Assembly: GCF_000959365.1 (NCBI RefSeq)
Contig: NZ_CP009555.1
Location: 496,001 to 560,000, forward strand
Origin: Burkholderia oklahomensis C6786
GTDB lineage: Bacteria; Pseudomonadota; Gammaproteobacteria; Burkholderiales; Burkholderiaceae
Length of the DNA stretch: 64,000 nt
Direction: 5' to 3'
Of this stretch, positions 48,693 through 58,347 are shown piece after piece. A model generated the notes under the pieces. It was not told where the DNA came from. It saw nothing but the letters and a program-made list of their open reading frames with translations, and ran no database searches. Positions within the stretch are counted from its first letter, which is position 1. Each line of letters opens with the position of its first letter. Both the position numbers and the translations under genes were made by a program.

Positions 48693-49646
48693 ATGACTAC
48701 CGCACTCGACCAGCTCAAGCAGTACACGACCGTCGTCGCCGACACGGGCGACTTCCAGCAACTCGCGCAATACAAGCCGCGGGACGCGACGACGAACCCG
48801 TCGCTGATCCTGAAGGCCGTCCAGAAGGACGCCTATCGGCCAATCCTCGAGAAAACGGTCCGCGATCATGCGGGCGAATCCGTCGGCTTCATCATCGACC
48901 GTCTGCTGATCGCGTTCGGCACCGAGATCCTGAAGCTGATCCCGGGCCGCGTATCGACCGAAGTCGACGCACGCCTGTCGTTCGACACGCAGCGCTCGAT
49001 CGACAAGGGCCGCGAGATCATCAAGCTCTACGAAGCAGCGGGCATCGGCCGCGAGCGCGTGCTGATCAAGCTCGCGTCGACGTGGGAAGGCATTCGCGCG
49101 GCCGAAGTGCTGCAGCGCGAAGGCATCCGCTGCAACATGACGCTGCTGTTCTCGCTCGTGCAGGCGGCCGCGTGCGCGGAAGCGGGCGCGCAGCTGATCT
49201 CGCCGTTCGTCGGCCGGATCTACGACTGGTACAAGAAGCAGGCGGGCGCCGAGTGGGACGAGGCGAAGAACGGCGGCGCGAACGATCCGGGCGTCGAGTC
49301 GGTGCGCGGCATCTACACGTACTACAAGCACTTCGGCTACGAGACCGAAGTGATGGGCGCGAGCTTCCGCACGACGAGCCAGATCACCGAGCTCGCCGGC
49401 TGCGACCTGCTGACGATCAGCCCCGATCTGCTGCAGAAGCTGCAGGACAGCACCGAGACGGTCGCGCGCAAGCTGTCGCCGGACACGGCGAAGGACGCGC
49501 AGCTCGAGCGCGTCGCGATCGACGAGTCGTCATTCCGCTTCCAGTTGAACGACGACGCGATGGCGACCGAGAAGCTCGCCGAAGGCATTCGCCTGTTCTC
49601 CGCCGACGCGGTGAAGCTCGAGAAGATGATCGAGGCGCTGCGCTGA
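48693..49646 (+). CDS. tal: Transaldolase
   Basis: A 317-residue class I aldolase of the pentose phosphate pathway. The N-terminus is [33 protein letters not shown] is the phosphate-binding region, and the Schiff-base Lys lies in [13 protein letters not shown]. Usual TalB length. Confidence 0.97.
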   Translation: MTTALDQLKQYTTVVADTGDFQQLAQYKPRDATTNPSLILKAVQKDAYRPILEKTVRDHAGESVGFIIDRLLIAFGTEILKLIPGRVSTEVDARLSFDTQRSIDKGREIIKLYEAAGIGRERVLIKLASTWEGIRAAEVLQREGIRCNMTLLFSLVQAAACAEAGAQLISPFVGRIYDWYKKQAGAEWDEAKNGGANDPGVESVRGIYTYYKHFGYETEVMGASFRTTSQITELAGCDLLTISPDLLQKLQDSTETVARKLSPDTAKDAQLERVAIDESSFRFQLNDDAMATEKLAEGIRLFSADAVKLEKMIEALR

Positions 49647-50017
49647 CGCAAGCGGGCGCAGTTCGCGGCGAGCGGGCGTCGTCGACGTGCGCCCGCCGCG
49701 CGGTTCGGCGCCGGCATCTTTTTCGGATGCCTGAATCGACGGGCGCCGCACTGCGAAGCGGCGTCCGTGCGTCGCCGAGCGGCATCGAGCGCCCGATTTG
49801 CCCATTTACCCGATTTCCCGCTGATTTCCCGCCGATTGCCCGCCATCGGCGCTGACTTTTGGGGTGCGGTTCGATCGCCGCCCCTTCTCCCAAGCGCCTT
49901 CCCGGCCCGCCCGTTGCGGCCCCTTTCAATCGTCCCGTCACCGTCATCCGGACGCACTACAATCGTCCGCACGGGCGCGGCTGCGCCCTATCCCAGCCCA
50001 AGATCAAGGAGACGACG
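49647..50017. other. tal-phnB spacer
   Basis: 371 bp with no supported gene. A 7-bp stem (GCGGGCG 49672-49678, CGCCCGC 49690-49696) lies just past tal and may act as a weak terminator. A run of 11-bp repeats occupies 49812-49844. Confidence 0.5.
49812..49844. repeat. 11-bp short tandem repeat
   Basis: Three units, GATTTCCCGCT, GATTTCCCGCC and GATTGCCCGCC, with a diverged GATTTGCCC upstream at 49795. Non-coding. Confidence 0.7.
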
Positions 50018-50452
50018 ATGCAAGTACAACCGTATCTGTTTTTCGGCGGCCGCTGCGACGAGGCACTGAAGTTCTACGGCGACGCGCTCGGCGCGAAGGT
50101 GAATTTCCTCGTGCGCTACAAAGAAGCGCCGCCGAATCCCGAGCGGCCGACGCCGCCCGAGATGGCCGACAAGGTGATGCACGCGAGTTTCCAGATCGGC
50201 GACTCGGTGCTGATGTGCTCGGACGGCGACTGCAAGGCGGGCACGCAGCAGGTGCACGACGGCTATTCGCTGTCGATCGATCCGAAGACCGTCGACGAGG
50301 CCAAGAAGATCTTCGATGCGCTGCTCGCGGGCGGCGGCGCGGTGACGATGCCGTTCGAGAAGACGTTCTGGGCGCTCGGCTTCGGCATGCTGCGCGACAA
50401 GTTCGGCGTGCACTGGATGATCAACGTCGAAGACCCGAACATGAAGAAGTGA
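50018..50452 (+). CDS. VOC-family protein (PhnB-like)
   Basis: A 144-residue vicinal oxygen chelate protein with the PhnB/3-demethylubiquinone-like pattern: PYLFFGGRCDEALKFYGDA at the N-terminus and FGMLRDKFGVHWMINVED at the end. AAGGAG at 50007-50012 fixes the start. The DUF of E. coli PhnB shares this fold; activity unknown. A strong terminator follows. Confidence 0.88.
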   Translation: MQVQPYLFFGGRCDEALKFYGDALGAKVNFLVRYKEAPPNPERPTPPEMADKVMHASFQIGDSVLMCSDGDCKAGTQQVHDGYSLSIDPKTVDEAKKIFDALLAGGGAVTMPFEKTFWALGFGMLRDKFGVHWMINVEDPNMKK

Positions 50453-50494
50453 GCGCTTCGGAAGCCGAAGCTTCTCGCGGTCGACGAACGGACG

Positions 50495-50535
50495 ACGCCC
50501 GCGGTGCAAGACGCGCCGCGGGCGTTTTCATTTTC
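50495..50535 (+). terminator. Rho-independent terminator of the phnB-like gene
   Basis: A perfect 10-bp stem, ACGCCCGCGG with CCGCGGGCGT, an 11-nt loop, then TTTTCATTTT. It lies between convergent genes. Confidence 0.92.
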
Positions 50536-50561
50536 GCTTCCGGTCGATGTGAACCCGCGCG

Positions 50562-52112
50562 TCAACTCTCGACGACGTCGAGATAATCCTCCGGCCGCGT
50601 GCGGTCTTCCGCATGCGTCATCCCGAACACGCGAACGAGCACGCTGACGACGATCGACACGGCGAGATTCACGAGCAGCGACCAGACGGCCGCGTAGCCC
50701 GGAATCGCATAGCCGAACAGATGGATCGTGAAGATCGAACTCGCGAGCTTCAGCGAGATCGCCATCCACGTGCCGCAGACGAGCCCCGCCACCCAGCCGA
50801 GCAGCAGTCCGCGATAGTCGAGCACGCGCGTGTAGAGGCCGAGCACGATCGCGGGCAGCGTCTGGATGATCCAGATCCCGCCGAGCAGCTGCAGCTGGAT
50901 CGCGTACGTGAGCGGCAGCCCGAGAATGAACGCGACCGCGCCGACCTTCACGATCAGCGATACGAGCTTCGCGACGTTCGTCTCCTGGTCGTGCGTCATG
51001 TTGCGATTGACGAATTCGCGGTGGATGTTGCGCGTGTAGAGATTCGCGGCCGCGATCGACATGATCGCCGCCGGCACGAGCGCGCCGATCCCGATCGCGG
51101 CGAACGCGACGCCGACGAACCACGACGGGAAGAAGTGCAGGAACAATGCCGGCACCGCGAAGTTCGGCCCGAACGCCTCGAAGTACGGCGCGTATTCCGG
51201 CATGTCCTTCACGCCCGACGCGAGCGCCATGTAGCCGAGCAGCGCGAGCAGGCCGAGCACGAACGAGTACGCGGGCAGCATCGCCATGTTGCGCCGGATC
51301 GTGTTGCCCGACGACGACGACAGGATCGCCGTCACCGAATGCGGATACAGGAACAGCGCGAGCGCCGAGCCGATCGCGAGCGTCGTGTACGCGCTGAAGC
51401 CGTTCAGGCTCGATACGTCGGGCGCCTTCAGCAGCAGCTTCGCGGGCGGCACCGCGCCGAAGATGTGCCCGAAGCCGCCCAGCTTCGCCGGAATCACGAT
51501 CACGGCCGCGGCGATCGTGATGTAGATCAGGATGTCCTTGACGATCGCGATCATCGCGGGCGCGCGCAGGCCCGACGTGTACGTGTACGCGGCGAGGATC
51601 GCGAACGCGATGATGAGCGGCAGATCGCCGACGAAGCCCTTCGTGTCGAAGCCGAGCCCGCCGATCACGACCTCGATACCGACGAGCTGCAGCGCGATGT
51701 ACGGCATCGTCGCGAGAATGCCCGTCACCGCGACGGCGAGCGCGAGCGAGCGGCTGCCGTAGCGGGCGCTGACGAAGTCGGCGGCCGTCACGTAGCCGTG
51801 GCGCTTCGCGATGCTCCAGAGCTTCGGGAACACGACGAACGCGAACGGATAGATGAGGATCGTGTACGGCAGCGCGAAAAAGCCCATCGCGCCCGCGCCG
51901 AACACGAGCGCCGGCACGGCGACGAACGTGTACGCGGTATAGAGGTCGCCGCCCAGCAGGAACCACGTGACGATCGTGCCGAAGCGCCGGCCGCCGAGGC
52001 CCCATTCGTCGAGATGCGCGAGATTGCCGCGCCGCCAGTTCGCGGCGAGAAAGCCCATGATCGTCACGCCGACGAAGAACAGCACGAAGACGAAGGTCGC
52101 GGTCATGTTCAT
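50562..52112 (-). CDS. Sodium:solute symporter (MctP-like monocarboxylate permease)
   Basis: A 516-residue SSS transporter with about 13 segments. ATYTFVAVPALVFGAGAMGF-like core segments, YPHSVTAILSSSSGNTIRRN and the GRRFGTIVTWFLLGGDLYTAYTFV opening are typical of the MctP/monocarboxylate branch. The ATG at 52112 overlaps the stop of the DUF3311 gene (ATGA), a pairing seen for this branch. Substrate is probably a short organic acid. Confidence 0.88.
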   Translation of the reverse strand: MNMTATFVFVLFFVGVTIMGFLAANWRRGNLAHLDEWGLGGRRFGTIVTWFLLGGDLYTAYTFVAVPALVFGAGAMGFFALPYTILIYPFAFVVFPKLWSIAKRHGYVTAADFVSARYGSRSLALAVAVTGILATMPYIALQLVGIEVVIGGLGFDTKGFVGDLPLIIAFAILAAYTYTSGLRAPAMIAIVKDILIYITIAAAVIVIPAKLGGFGHIFGAVPPAKLLLKAPDVSSLNGFSAYTTLAIGSALALFLYPHSVTAILSSSSGNTIRRNMAMLPAYSFVLGLLALLGYMALASGVKDMPEYAPYFEAFGPNFAVPALFLHFFPSWFVGVAFAAIGIGALVPAAIMSIAAANLYTRNIHREFVNRNMTHDQETNVAKLVSLIVKVGAVAFILGLPLTYAIQLQLLGGIWIIQTLPAIVLGLYTRVLDYRGLLLGWVAGLVCGTWMAISLKLASSIFTIHLFGYAIPGYAAVWSLLVNLAVSIVVSVLVRVFGMTHAEDRTRPEDYLDVVES

Positions 52113-52348
52113 TTGCCGTCTCCCCGCGGAACGCCCTTCCAGCAGTTCTTCGTCTTGAAGTAGACGAACGCCGTGATCACGGCGCTAAAGAACACCCACA
52201 GCAGCTGATACCAGTAGAAAAACGGGAATCCGAACCATTGCGGTTCGATCTTGTTGTACGACGGCACCCAGACCATCGCAACGAGCGGCAGGACCAGCAG
52301 CCAGAGCCAGCGTTTCGCGGCCCGGTTGGCGTCGGCATCGTGAGCCAT
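52109..52348 (-). CDS. DUF3311 small membrane protein
   Basis: A 79-residue protein with two transmembrane segments (about 14-30 and 41-64, FPFFYWYQLLWVFFSAVITA), matching DUF3311. It directly precedes and overlaps the SSS permease gene. It is probably an accessory subunit of the permease; inferred from linkage. Confidence 0.88.
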   Translation of the reverse strand: MAHDADANRAAKRWLWLLVLPLVAMVWVPSYNKIEPQWFGFPFFYWYQLLWVFFSAVITAFVYFKTKNCWKGVPRGDGK

Positions 52349-52552
52349 GACGTCTCCTCTTCACATCCCGGTTATTGATATGTTCTGAACGGGTACGGCG
52401 GTGCGAGAGGAACGACACGACGGGTAAGCTGCGCCTCCCCTGGCGTCAGTCAGTATAAAAGTCGGAAATGCTCGGTCATACGAGGGCGAACCCGAAGCCG
52501 GCGCGCGCCGCCGCCCGCCCATCCGGCGGCGGCGCGAGCAGCCTCTTCGACG

Positions 52553-53476
52553 TCAGATCGTGAAGACGTCGGCGCGCTCGCCGAGAGACGCTTTCAATCC
52601 TTTCACCCACGAGCGCGCGGGCAGGCGCAGATCGGCTTCGATCAGCTTCGCGCGCTCGGTGAGCTGCGCGAACGACGCCGACAGCGCCGGGCCGGAGAAC
52701 GCGAGCGCGATCCGGTTGCCGTCGTGCACTTCGGGCAGCGCGATCACGCGCTGCCCGAATGCGGCGTTCAGGTGCTTCATGTTGCGCACGAAGCTCGGAT
52801 GGTCGCCGAACAGATTGATCGTCGCGATGCCCGCGTCGGCGAGACATCCGCGCACCGCGCGATAGAACGCGACGCTGTCGAGCACCGGGCCGCGCGCGGT
52901 CGCGTCATAGAGATCGATCTGCAGCGCGCCGATCGCGCCGCGATTCTTCGGATCATTGACGAAATCCCACGCGTCCGCTTCGTGGACGGTCAGACGCGCG
53001 TCGTCGGGCGGCAGCTCGAACATCGAGCGCGCAGCGACGATCACGGCCGGATTCAGCTCGACCGCCTCGACGTGCGCGCGCGGCAGGAAGCGATGCGCGA
53101 ACTTCGTCAGCGCGCCGGTGCCGAGGCCCAGCTGGACGATGCGTTTCGGCGTTTCGAGGAAGAGCAGCCACGCCATCATCTGCTGCGCGTACTCGAGTTC
53201 GATGTGATAAGGCTTCGACAGGCGCATTGCGCCTTGCACCCACTCGGTGCCGAAATGCAGATAGCGCACGCCGCGCTCTTCGGAGAACGTGACGGGCGCG
53301 AAGCGCGGCTTGCGCGGCTCGTCGAGGACGGCGACGCCGTCGAATTCGTCGTCAAACTCGGCGCGGCCGCGCTTCGCGCGGGACGGCTTGAGCTTGTCGG
53401 AGCCGTTATAGGAAGACGGCTTGCCGCGCTGGAACGCGCGCGCCTCGGCGGACGCGCGCTTGATCAATCGGGTCAT
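52553..53476 (-). CDS. Spermidine synthase-like (polyamine aminopropyltransferase fold) protein
   Basis: A 307-residue protein with a basic N-terminal extension (about 1-70), then a SpeE-like methyltransferase fold: RYLHFGTEWVQGAMRLSKPY, the SAM-binding QLGLGTGALTKF at about 113-124, VEAVELNPAVI and DLYDATARGPVLDS. Polyamine transfer is plausible, but such spermidine-synthase-like proteins often have unknown substrates. No polyamine genes are adjacent. Confidence 0.82.
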   Translation of the reverse strand: MTRLIKRASAEARAFQRGKPSSYNGSDKLKPSRAKRGRAEFDDEFDGVAVLDEPRKPRFAPVTFSEERGVRYLHFGTEWVQGAMRLSKPYHIELEYAQQMMAWLLFLETPKRIVQLGLGTGALTKFAHRFLPRAHVEAVELNPAVIVAARSMFELPPDDARLTVHEADAWDFVNDPKNRGAIGALQIDLYDATARGPVLDSVAFYRAVRGCLADAGIATINLFGDHPSFVRNMKHLNAAFGQRVIALPEVHDGNRIALAFSGPALSASFAQLTERAKLIEADLRLPARSWVKGLKASLGERADVFTI

Positions 53477-53647
53477 GGATGAATCTCGTGCTGATATGTG
53501 GCGGTTTGGGCGAACGAGAGGATAGCATTCGCGGCGAAGCGCATCGGCGAACCGCTCGCTCGTGCCGTTGCGTACGGCGACGCGCCGAAAGACGAAGCAG
53601 GCGAACGGGAAACACGCGGTCGGCCATCGCGCCGCGTGCGAAGCATC

Positions 53648-54124
53648 TCAGGCGACGATGTCCTTCCAGACGGTCAGCTTCTGCTCGAACGACAACATCG
53701 CATTCGCCGGACTCGACGACGGCAGCACGAGCGTATCGAATCCCGCCGCGCGTATCGTCGACTCGAAGCGCCCCGCCGTCTTGCCGTTGAAGCACACCTT
53801 CCTGAGCTTCGGCGCGACTTCCCGCAACGACGCGAAATCGTTCGGCCGCGCATTGCGGATCGCCGCATCGAGGCTGCCTTCGCGATGACATGCGGCGAGC
53901 ACGTCCCAGATGCCGAAGCCGTGCGCGAGCACGCGCGTCAGACGCTGCTCGTACGGCCGCTCGTGCAGATCCGGCTCGCCGAGCACGACGCCCAGCAAGC
54001 GCCAGAACTGATTGCGCGGATGCGCGTAGTACTGCGCGGCCGCGAGCGACGCCTCGCCGGGAAAGCTGCCGAGTATCAGCGTATGCGTGCCGGGCGACAC
54101 GACGGGAGGAAAACCGCGCAACAT
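53648..54124 (-). CDS. DNA-deoxyinosine glycosylase (UDG superfamily, HDG)
   Basis: A 158-residue glycosylase with the motif LGSFPGEASLAAAQYYAHPR, NQFWRLLGVVLGEP and the C-terminal LPSSSPANA. These are the features of the hypoxanthine-DNA glycosylase branch, which removes deaminated adenine. It is the last gene of htpG-ubiC-HDG: its ATG overlaps the ubiC stop by one base (TGATG). Confidence 0.88.
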   Translation of the reverse strand: MLRGFPPVVSPGTHTLILGSFPGEASLAAAQYYAHPRNQFWRLLGVVLGEPDLHERPYEQRLTRVLAHGFGIWDVLAACHREGSLDAAIRNARPNDFASLREVAPKLRKVCFNGKTAGRFESTIRAAGFDTLVLPSSSPANAMLSFEQKLTVWKDIVA

Positions 54125-54726
54125 CACGCCGCCTCGCCGTCGCGCGCGCGGCGCTCGCCGTGCGCGTCGAGATGCCGCCACAGCGCGGGCAGCATGCATT
54201 CGGTCACCATCAGCGGCGCGCCGTGCCGCTCGAACACCGAGCGGCGCGCGGCGAACGCGTGCGGCGCCGCGTGCGCGCGGCCGAGCGCGTGCGACGCCAG
54301 CGCGAAGAGCGGATGCCCCGCGATCACGCGCCGGCTCACGAGCGCCGAGCGCGTCACTTCGGGATCGCTGTACAGGAGCTCCGCGAGCGGCCGCGTGCGC
54401 AGCCGCCGCATCGCCTGCCACACGCCCTTGCTCGCGGCGAGCGGCGCGAGGCTGTGCGCGGCGACGAACGGCGCGCCGTCGACCGCGAGCACGACCTCGC
54501 GCACCCAGACAGGCGTGCGCGTCGCGCACGCGAGCGCCGCGTGCTCGTCCGCCCACGGCGTCGCGACGGCCTCGCGCGTCACGCGCACCGTCACGCCGCC
54601 GAGCCGCGTGAGATGCGCGGTCAGCGAGCCGCCGCGCGTGAGCCAGTCCTTCTGTGCGCTCGACGCGCCGGGGCGCGGCGCGTCGCGCCAGTGCGCGTCC
54701 GCCGCGTCGAAACGCATCCGCGCCAT
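54124..54726 (-). CDS. ubiC: Chorismate pyruvate-lyase
   Basis: A 200-residue UbiC that converts chorismate to 4-hydroxybenzoate, the first ubiquinone step. Recognisable are [17 protein letters not shown], the [10 protein letters not shown] segment with the conserved Arg, and TECMLP near the C-terminus with the conserved Glu. Its ATG overlaps the htpG stop (TGATG) and its stop overlaps the HDG start the same way, so ubiquinone synthesis here is translationally tied to a heat-shock gene. An ATG at 54717 is a second candidate start. Confidence 0.9.
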   Translation of the reverse strand: MARMRFDAADAHWRDAPRPGASSAQKDWLTRGGSLTAHLTRLGGVTVRVTREAVATPWADEHAALACATRTPVWVREVVLAVDGAPFVAAHSLAPLAASKGVWQAMRRLRTRPLAELLYSDPEVTRSALVSRRVIAGHPLFALASHALGRAHAAPHAFAARRSVFERHGAPLMVTECMLPALWRHLDAHGERRARDGEAA

Positions 54727-56624
54727 CACGCCGCGCGCGACAGCAGCAGCGTGTTGGTCCGCTTGACGAAGCTCGCCGGATCCTCGAGCGCGCCGCCTTC
54801 GGCGAGGAGCGCCTGCTCGAACAGCAGGTGGCACCAGTCGCCGAAGTCCGCGCCGTCAGCCTTCAGCGCCTTGACGAGCGGATGCTCCGGATTGATCTCG
54901 AGGATCGGCTGGAACGCCGGCGCATTCTGGCCCGCCGCCTTCAGCATCCGCTGCAGGTAGCCGCTCATGTCGTTGTCGTCGGCGACGAGGCACGACGGCG
55001 AATCGGTCAGCCGGAACGTGACGCGCACGTCCTTCACCTTGTCACCGAGCGTTTCCTTCATCTTGTCGACGACGGGCTTCATCGCCTCGCCCGTCTCTTC
55101 CTGCGCCTTCTTCTCTTCGTCGTTCAGCGAGCCGAGATCGAGATCGCCGCGCGCGACGCTCGCGAGCCCCTTGCCGTCGAACTCGTGCAGGAACGACAGC
55201 ATCCATTCGTCGACGCGGTCGGTGAGCAGCAGCACTTCGACGCCCTTCTTGCGGAACACTTCGAGATGCGGGCTGTGCTTCGCGGCCTGCCACGTGTCGG
55301 CCGTCACGTAGTAGATCTTCGACTGCTCGGGCTTCATCCGCGCGACGTAGTCGGCGAGCGACACGTCCTGCACGTCGGTGTCGCCGTGCGTCGACGCGAA
55401 GCGCAGGAGCTTCGCGACGCGCTCGCGATTCGCGTGATCCTCGCCGACGCCTTCCTTCAGCACCTGGCCGAACTCGCGCCAGAACGTCTTGTACTTCTCG
55501 CGGCCGGCATCGTCTTCCGCGTTCGCGAGCTCTTCGAGCATCGACAGCGCGCGCTTCGTCACGCCTTCGCGGATCGCCTTCACGTCGCGGCTTTCCTGCA
55601 GGATCTCGCGCGACACGTTGAGCGGCAGATCCGACGAGTCGACGACGCCCTTCACGAAGCGCAGGTACTGCGGCAGCAACTGCTCGGCGTCGTCCATGAT
55701 GAACACGCGCTTCACGTACAGCTTGAGGCCGCCGCGATAGTCGCGGTTCCACAGATCGAACGGCGCGTGCGACGGCACGTACAGGAGCTGCGTGTACTCG
55801 CTGCGGCCTTCGACGCGGTTGTGCGTCCACGCGAGCGGGTCTTGATGATCGTGCGCGAGGTGCTGGTAGAACTGCTTGTACTGGTCTTCGGCGATGTCGC
55901 TCTTCGAACGGGTCCAGAGCGCGCTCGCCTGGTTGACGGTCTCGTCCTCGTCCTTCTCGACCATCTCGCCCTTGTCCTGATCCCACTCTTCCTTCTTCAT
56001 CAGGATCGGCAGCGCGACGTGGTCCGAATACTTCTGGACGATCGACTTCAGGCGGTACGACGACAGGAGCTCGTCCTCGCCTTCGCGCAGATGCAGCGTG
56101 ATCGTCGTGCCGCGCGCGGCGCGCTCGACCGTGTCGACCGAGAAGTCGCCCTCGCCCGCGCTTTCCCAGCGCACGCCTTCGGACGCGGGCAGGCCCGCGC
56201 GGCGCGTCTCGACCGTGATCCTGTCCGCGACGATGAAGCCCGAGTAGAAGCCGACGCCGAACTGGCCGATCAAGGCCGCGTCCTTCTGCTGGTCGCCGGA
56301 GAGCTTCGAGAAGAATTCCTTCGTGCCCGAGCGCGCGATCGTGCCGAGGTTCGCGATCGCCTCGTCGCGGCTCATGCCGATCCCGTTGTCGTCGATCGTG
56401 ATCGTGCGCGCGGCCTTGTCGAACGACAGGCGGATGCGCAGATTCGGATCGCTCTCGTAGAGCGCGTTGTTTTCCAGAGCCTCGAAACGGAGCTTGTCAG
56501 CGGCGTCGGACGCGTTCGACACGAGTTCGCGCAGGAAGATTTCCTTGTTGCTGTAAAGCGAATGAATCATCAGGTGGAGGAGTTGCTTGACCTCTGCCTG
56601 AAAGCTCATGGTTTGCTGAGTCAT
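54726..56624 (-). CDS. htpG: Chaperone protein HtpG (Hsp90)
   Basis: A 632-residue Hsp90. The N-terminal GHKL ATPase has [24 protein letters not shown] and [11 protein letters not shown]. The middle domain is at about 235-500 and the C-terminal dimerisation domain is short, as in bacterial HtpG. A sigma-32-like promoter lies about 100 nt upstream (56724-56751), fitting heat induction. The stop overlaps ubiC. Confidence 0.97.
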   Translation of the reverse strand: MTQQTMSFQAEVKQLLHLMIHSLYSNKEIFLRELVSNASDAADKLRFEALENNALYESDPNLRIRLSFDKAARTITIDDNGIGMSRDEAIANLGTIARSGTKEFFSKLSGDQQKDAALIGQFGVGFYSGFIVADRITVETRRAGLPASEGVRWESAGEGDFSVDTVERAARGTTITLHLREGEDELLSSYRLKSIVQKYSDHVALPILMKKEEWDQDKGEMVEKDEDETVNQASALWTRSKSDIAEDQYKQFYQHLAHDHQDPLAWTHNRVEGRSEYTQLLYVPSHAPFDLWNRDYRGGLKLYVKRVFIMDDAEQLLPQYLRFVKGVVDSSDLPLNVSREILQESRDVKAIREGVTKRALSMLEELANAEDDAGREKYKTFWREFGQVLKEGVGEDHANRERVAKLLRFASTHGDTDVQDVSLADYVARMKPEQSKIYYVTADTWQAAKHSPHLEVFRKKGVEVLLLTDRVDEWMLSFLHEFDGKGLASVARGDLDLGSLNDEEKKAQEETGEAMKPVVDKMKETLGDKVKDVRVTFRLTDSPSCLVADDNDMSGYLQRMLKAAGQNAPAFQPILEINPEHPLVKALKADGADFGDWCHLLFEQALLAEGGALEDPASFVKRTNTLLLSRAA

Positions 56625-56716
56625 CTTGATTTACCCATTGATTGCGTCAATACGACAAACGTTTTCGATTCACGACCCCACAGGAGCCGGCGCGCGGCAT
56701 CCCGCGACGCTCGACC

Positions 56717-56735
56717 GCGCCCCAAGTTGGGGCGC
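56717..56735. repeat. Perfect 9-bp inverted repeat overlapping the htpG -10 region
   Basis: GCGCCCCAA-G-TTGGGGCGC, a perfect palindrome around a single base, lying within the putative -10 element of htpG just past the MocR gene. It could be an operator or part of a terminator for the MocR transcript. Confidence 0.75.
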
Positions 56736-56751
56736 TTGCGGGAATTTCAAG
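56724..56751 (-). promoter_or_regulatory. Sigma-32-like heat-shock promoter of htpG
   Basis: On the minus strand CTTGAAA (56745-56751) is followed after 12 nt by CCCCAACTT (56724-56732), close to the sigma-32 consensus CTTGAAA-N13-CCCCATNT. The -35 element overlaps the stop codon of the MocR gene (56747-56749). The leader would be about 100 nt. Confidence 0.65.
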
Positions 56752-58201
56752 AGGCGCGGCGATTCACGCTGTCGAGATAGCGGCCAAGGAACGCCGGCAG
56801 CGCGGGGTCGCCGCAGTTCGCGACGTTGAAACGGGTCCAGGTCGACGGCGACTGCTGCGGCGAGAACAGGCTGCCCGGCGTGAGCAGGAAGCCCTCCTCG
56901 TGCGCGGCCGCGGCGAGCGCGTCCGAATCGACGCCCGTGTCGGCCCACAGGAACATCCCGGCCGCCGGCATCGTGAAGAGCCGCATCCCGCTGCGCTCGA
57001 GCATCCGCGCGGTCTTGTCGCGCACGCCGTCGAGCCGCGCGCGCAGCCGCTCGACGTGGCGCCGGTAGTGCCCTTCCGTCAGCACCTTGTACAGCACGCG
57101 CTCGTTGAGCTCGGGCGTCGTCATCCCGACGAGCATCTTCTGGTCCGTCAGCGCCTTCGCGAGCTCCGGCGCGCACGCGATGTAACCGACCCGCAGGTTC
57201 GCCGCGAGCGTCTTCGAATAGCTGCCGAGGAAGATCACCCGCTTCAGCTGATCGAGGCTCGCCATGCGCGTCGCCGGATAGCTCGGCGGGCACAGGTCGC
57301 CGTAGACGTCGTCTTCGACGACGAGAAAATCGTACGCCTCCGCGAGCTTCAGGATCCGGAACGCCTGCGCGGCGGACAGCGACGTGCCCGTCGGATTGTG
57401 GAGCACCGAGTTGATCACGAGCATCTTCGGGCGCCACATCTGCACGAGGTTCTCGAGCGCGTCGAGATCGGGGCCGTCGGGCGTGTACGGCATCCCGACG
57501 AGCTGCGCGCCCTGCGACGCGAAGCGGCCGAACATCTGGAACCAGGCCGGATCGCCGACGATCACCGCGTCGCCCGGCCGCACGCAGAGGCGCGAGATCA
57601 GGTCGATCGCCTGCGTGATGCCGGACACGAGCACGAGCTGGTCGGGCGTCGCGCCGATCTCGATTTCGGCCAGGCGCGTCTGCAACTGCTGGCGCAGCGG
57701 CAGGAAGCCCTGCGCGCTGCCGAAGCCGAGCATCTGCGCGCCCGCCTGCCGGCCGAGCGCGCGCAACGCGCTCGTGATCAGCTCGCCGTCGAGCCAGCGG
57801 CTCGGCAGATAGCCGAGCCCCGGCCCCTTTTCCGGGCTGACCGTGTGCAGCATGTTGCGCAGCAGCCAGACGACGTCGATCGTGTTGTGCACCGGCTGCG
57901 CCTGCCCGCCTTCAGGCCCGGCGACGGGCTGCGGCCCCGGCGCGCGCTCGCGCACGTAGAAGCCCGACCCGCGCCGCGAATCGAGATAGCCTTGCGCGAC
58001 GAGCCGCTCGTACGCCTCGACGACCGTGAAGCGCGACACGCTCTTGTCGACCGCGAGCTTGCGGATCGACGGCATCCGCATGCCGGGCCGGAACACGCGC
58101 TCGTCGATCCGGCGGCGCGCCCACTGCACGAGCTGGTCGACGAGCGTGAGCGTCGCGGTATCGTGCGGCGCGGGGATCTGCGCGAGCGGAACGGTGGACA
58201 T
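56747..58201 (-). CDS. MocR-family regulator (GntR helix-turn-helix fused to aminotransferase domain)
   Basis: A 484-residue MocR/PdxR-like protein. The N-terminal winged helix is at about 18-85 (FRPGMRMPSIRKLAVDKSVS, AYERLVAQGYLDSRRGSGFY). The C-terminal fold I aminotransferase-like domain has NSVLHNPTGT, VVEDDVYGD and the PLP Lys in SYSKTLAANLRVGY. These proteins sense PLP or amino-donor ligands and control nearby metabolic genes. It is divergent from a VOC-EamA-aminotransferase-RidA-PhzF run, with TGTACCG repeats in the gap. Confidence 0.93.
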   Translation of the reverse strand: MSTVPLAQIPAPHDTATLTLVDQLVQWARRRIDERVFRPGMRMPSIRKLAVDKSVSRFTVVEAYERLVAQGYLDSRRGSGFYVRERAPGPQPVAGPEGGQAQPVHNTIDVVWLLRNMLHTVSPEKGPGLGYLPSRWLDGELITSALRALGRQAGAQMLGFGSAQGFLPLRQQLQTRLAEIEIGATPDQLVLVSGITQAIDLISRLCVRPGDAVIVGDPAWFQMFGRFASQGAQLVGMPYTPDGPDLDALENLVQMWRPKMLVINSVLHNPTGTSLSAAQAFRILKLAEAYDFLVVEDDVYGDLCPPSYPATRMASLDQLKRVIFLGSYSKTLAANLRVGYIACAPELAKALTDQKMLVGMTTPELNERVLYKVLTEGHYRRHVERLRARLDGVRDKTARMLERSGMRLFTMPAAGMFLWADTGVDSDALAAAAHEEGFLLTPGSLFSPQQSPSTWTRFNVANCGDPALPAFLGRYLDSVNRRAS

Positions 58202-58215
58202 CGCGGGCCTCCAAC

Positions 58216-58257
58216 TGTACCGAAGAGTATCGCCGCGATTGTACCGTTACTGTGCCG
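58216..58257. promoter_or_regulatory. Triple direct repeat, likely MocR operator
   Basis: TGTACCG at 58216-58222 and 58240-58246 and TGTGCCG at 58251-58257, in the gap between the MocR gene and the VOC gene. MocR regulators typically bind direct repeats of this kind. A second duplication, CGCCGCGATT, occurs at 58231 and 58260. Confidence 0.65.
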
Positions 58258-58347
58258 GTCGCCGCGATTACAGTTTTTTCGACGGCGATGCGGCGCAATG
58301 GCGCACGTCCGCCGGGAAACCGGTCCCGATTCCTCGCTTTTGGTTCG

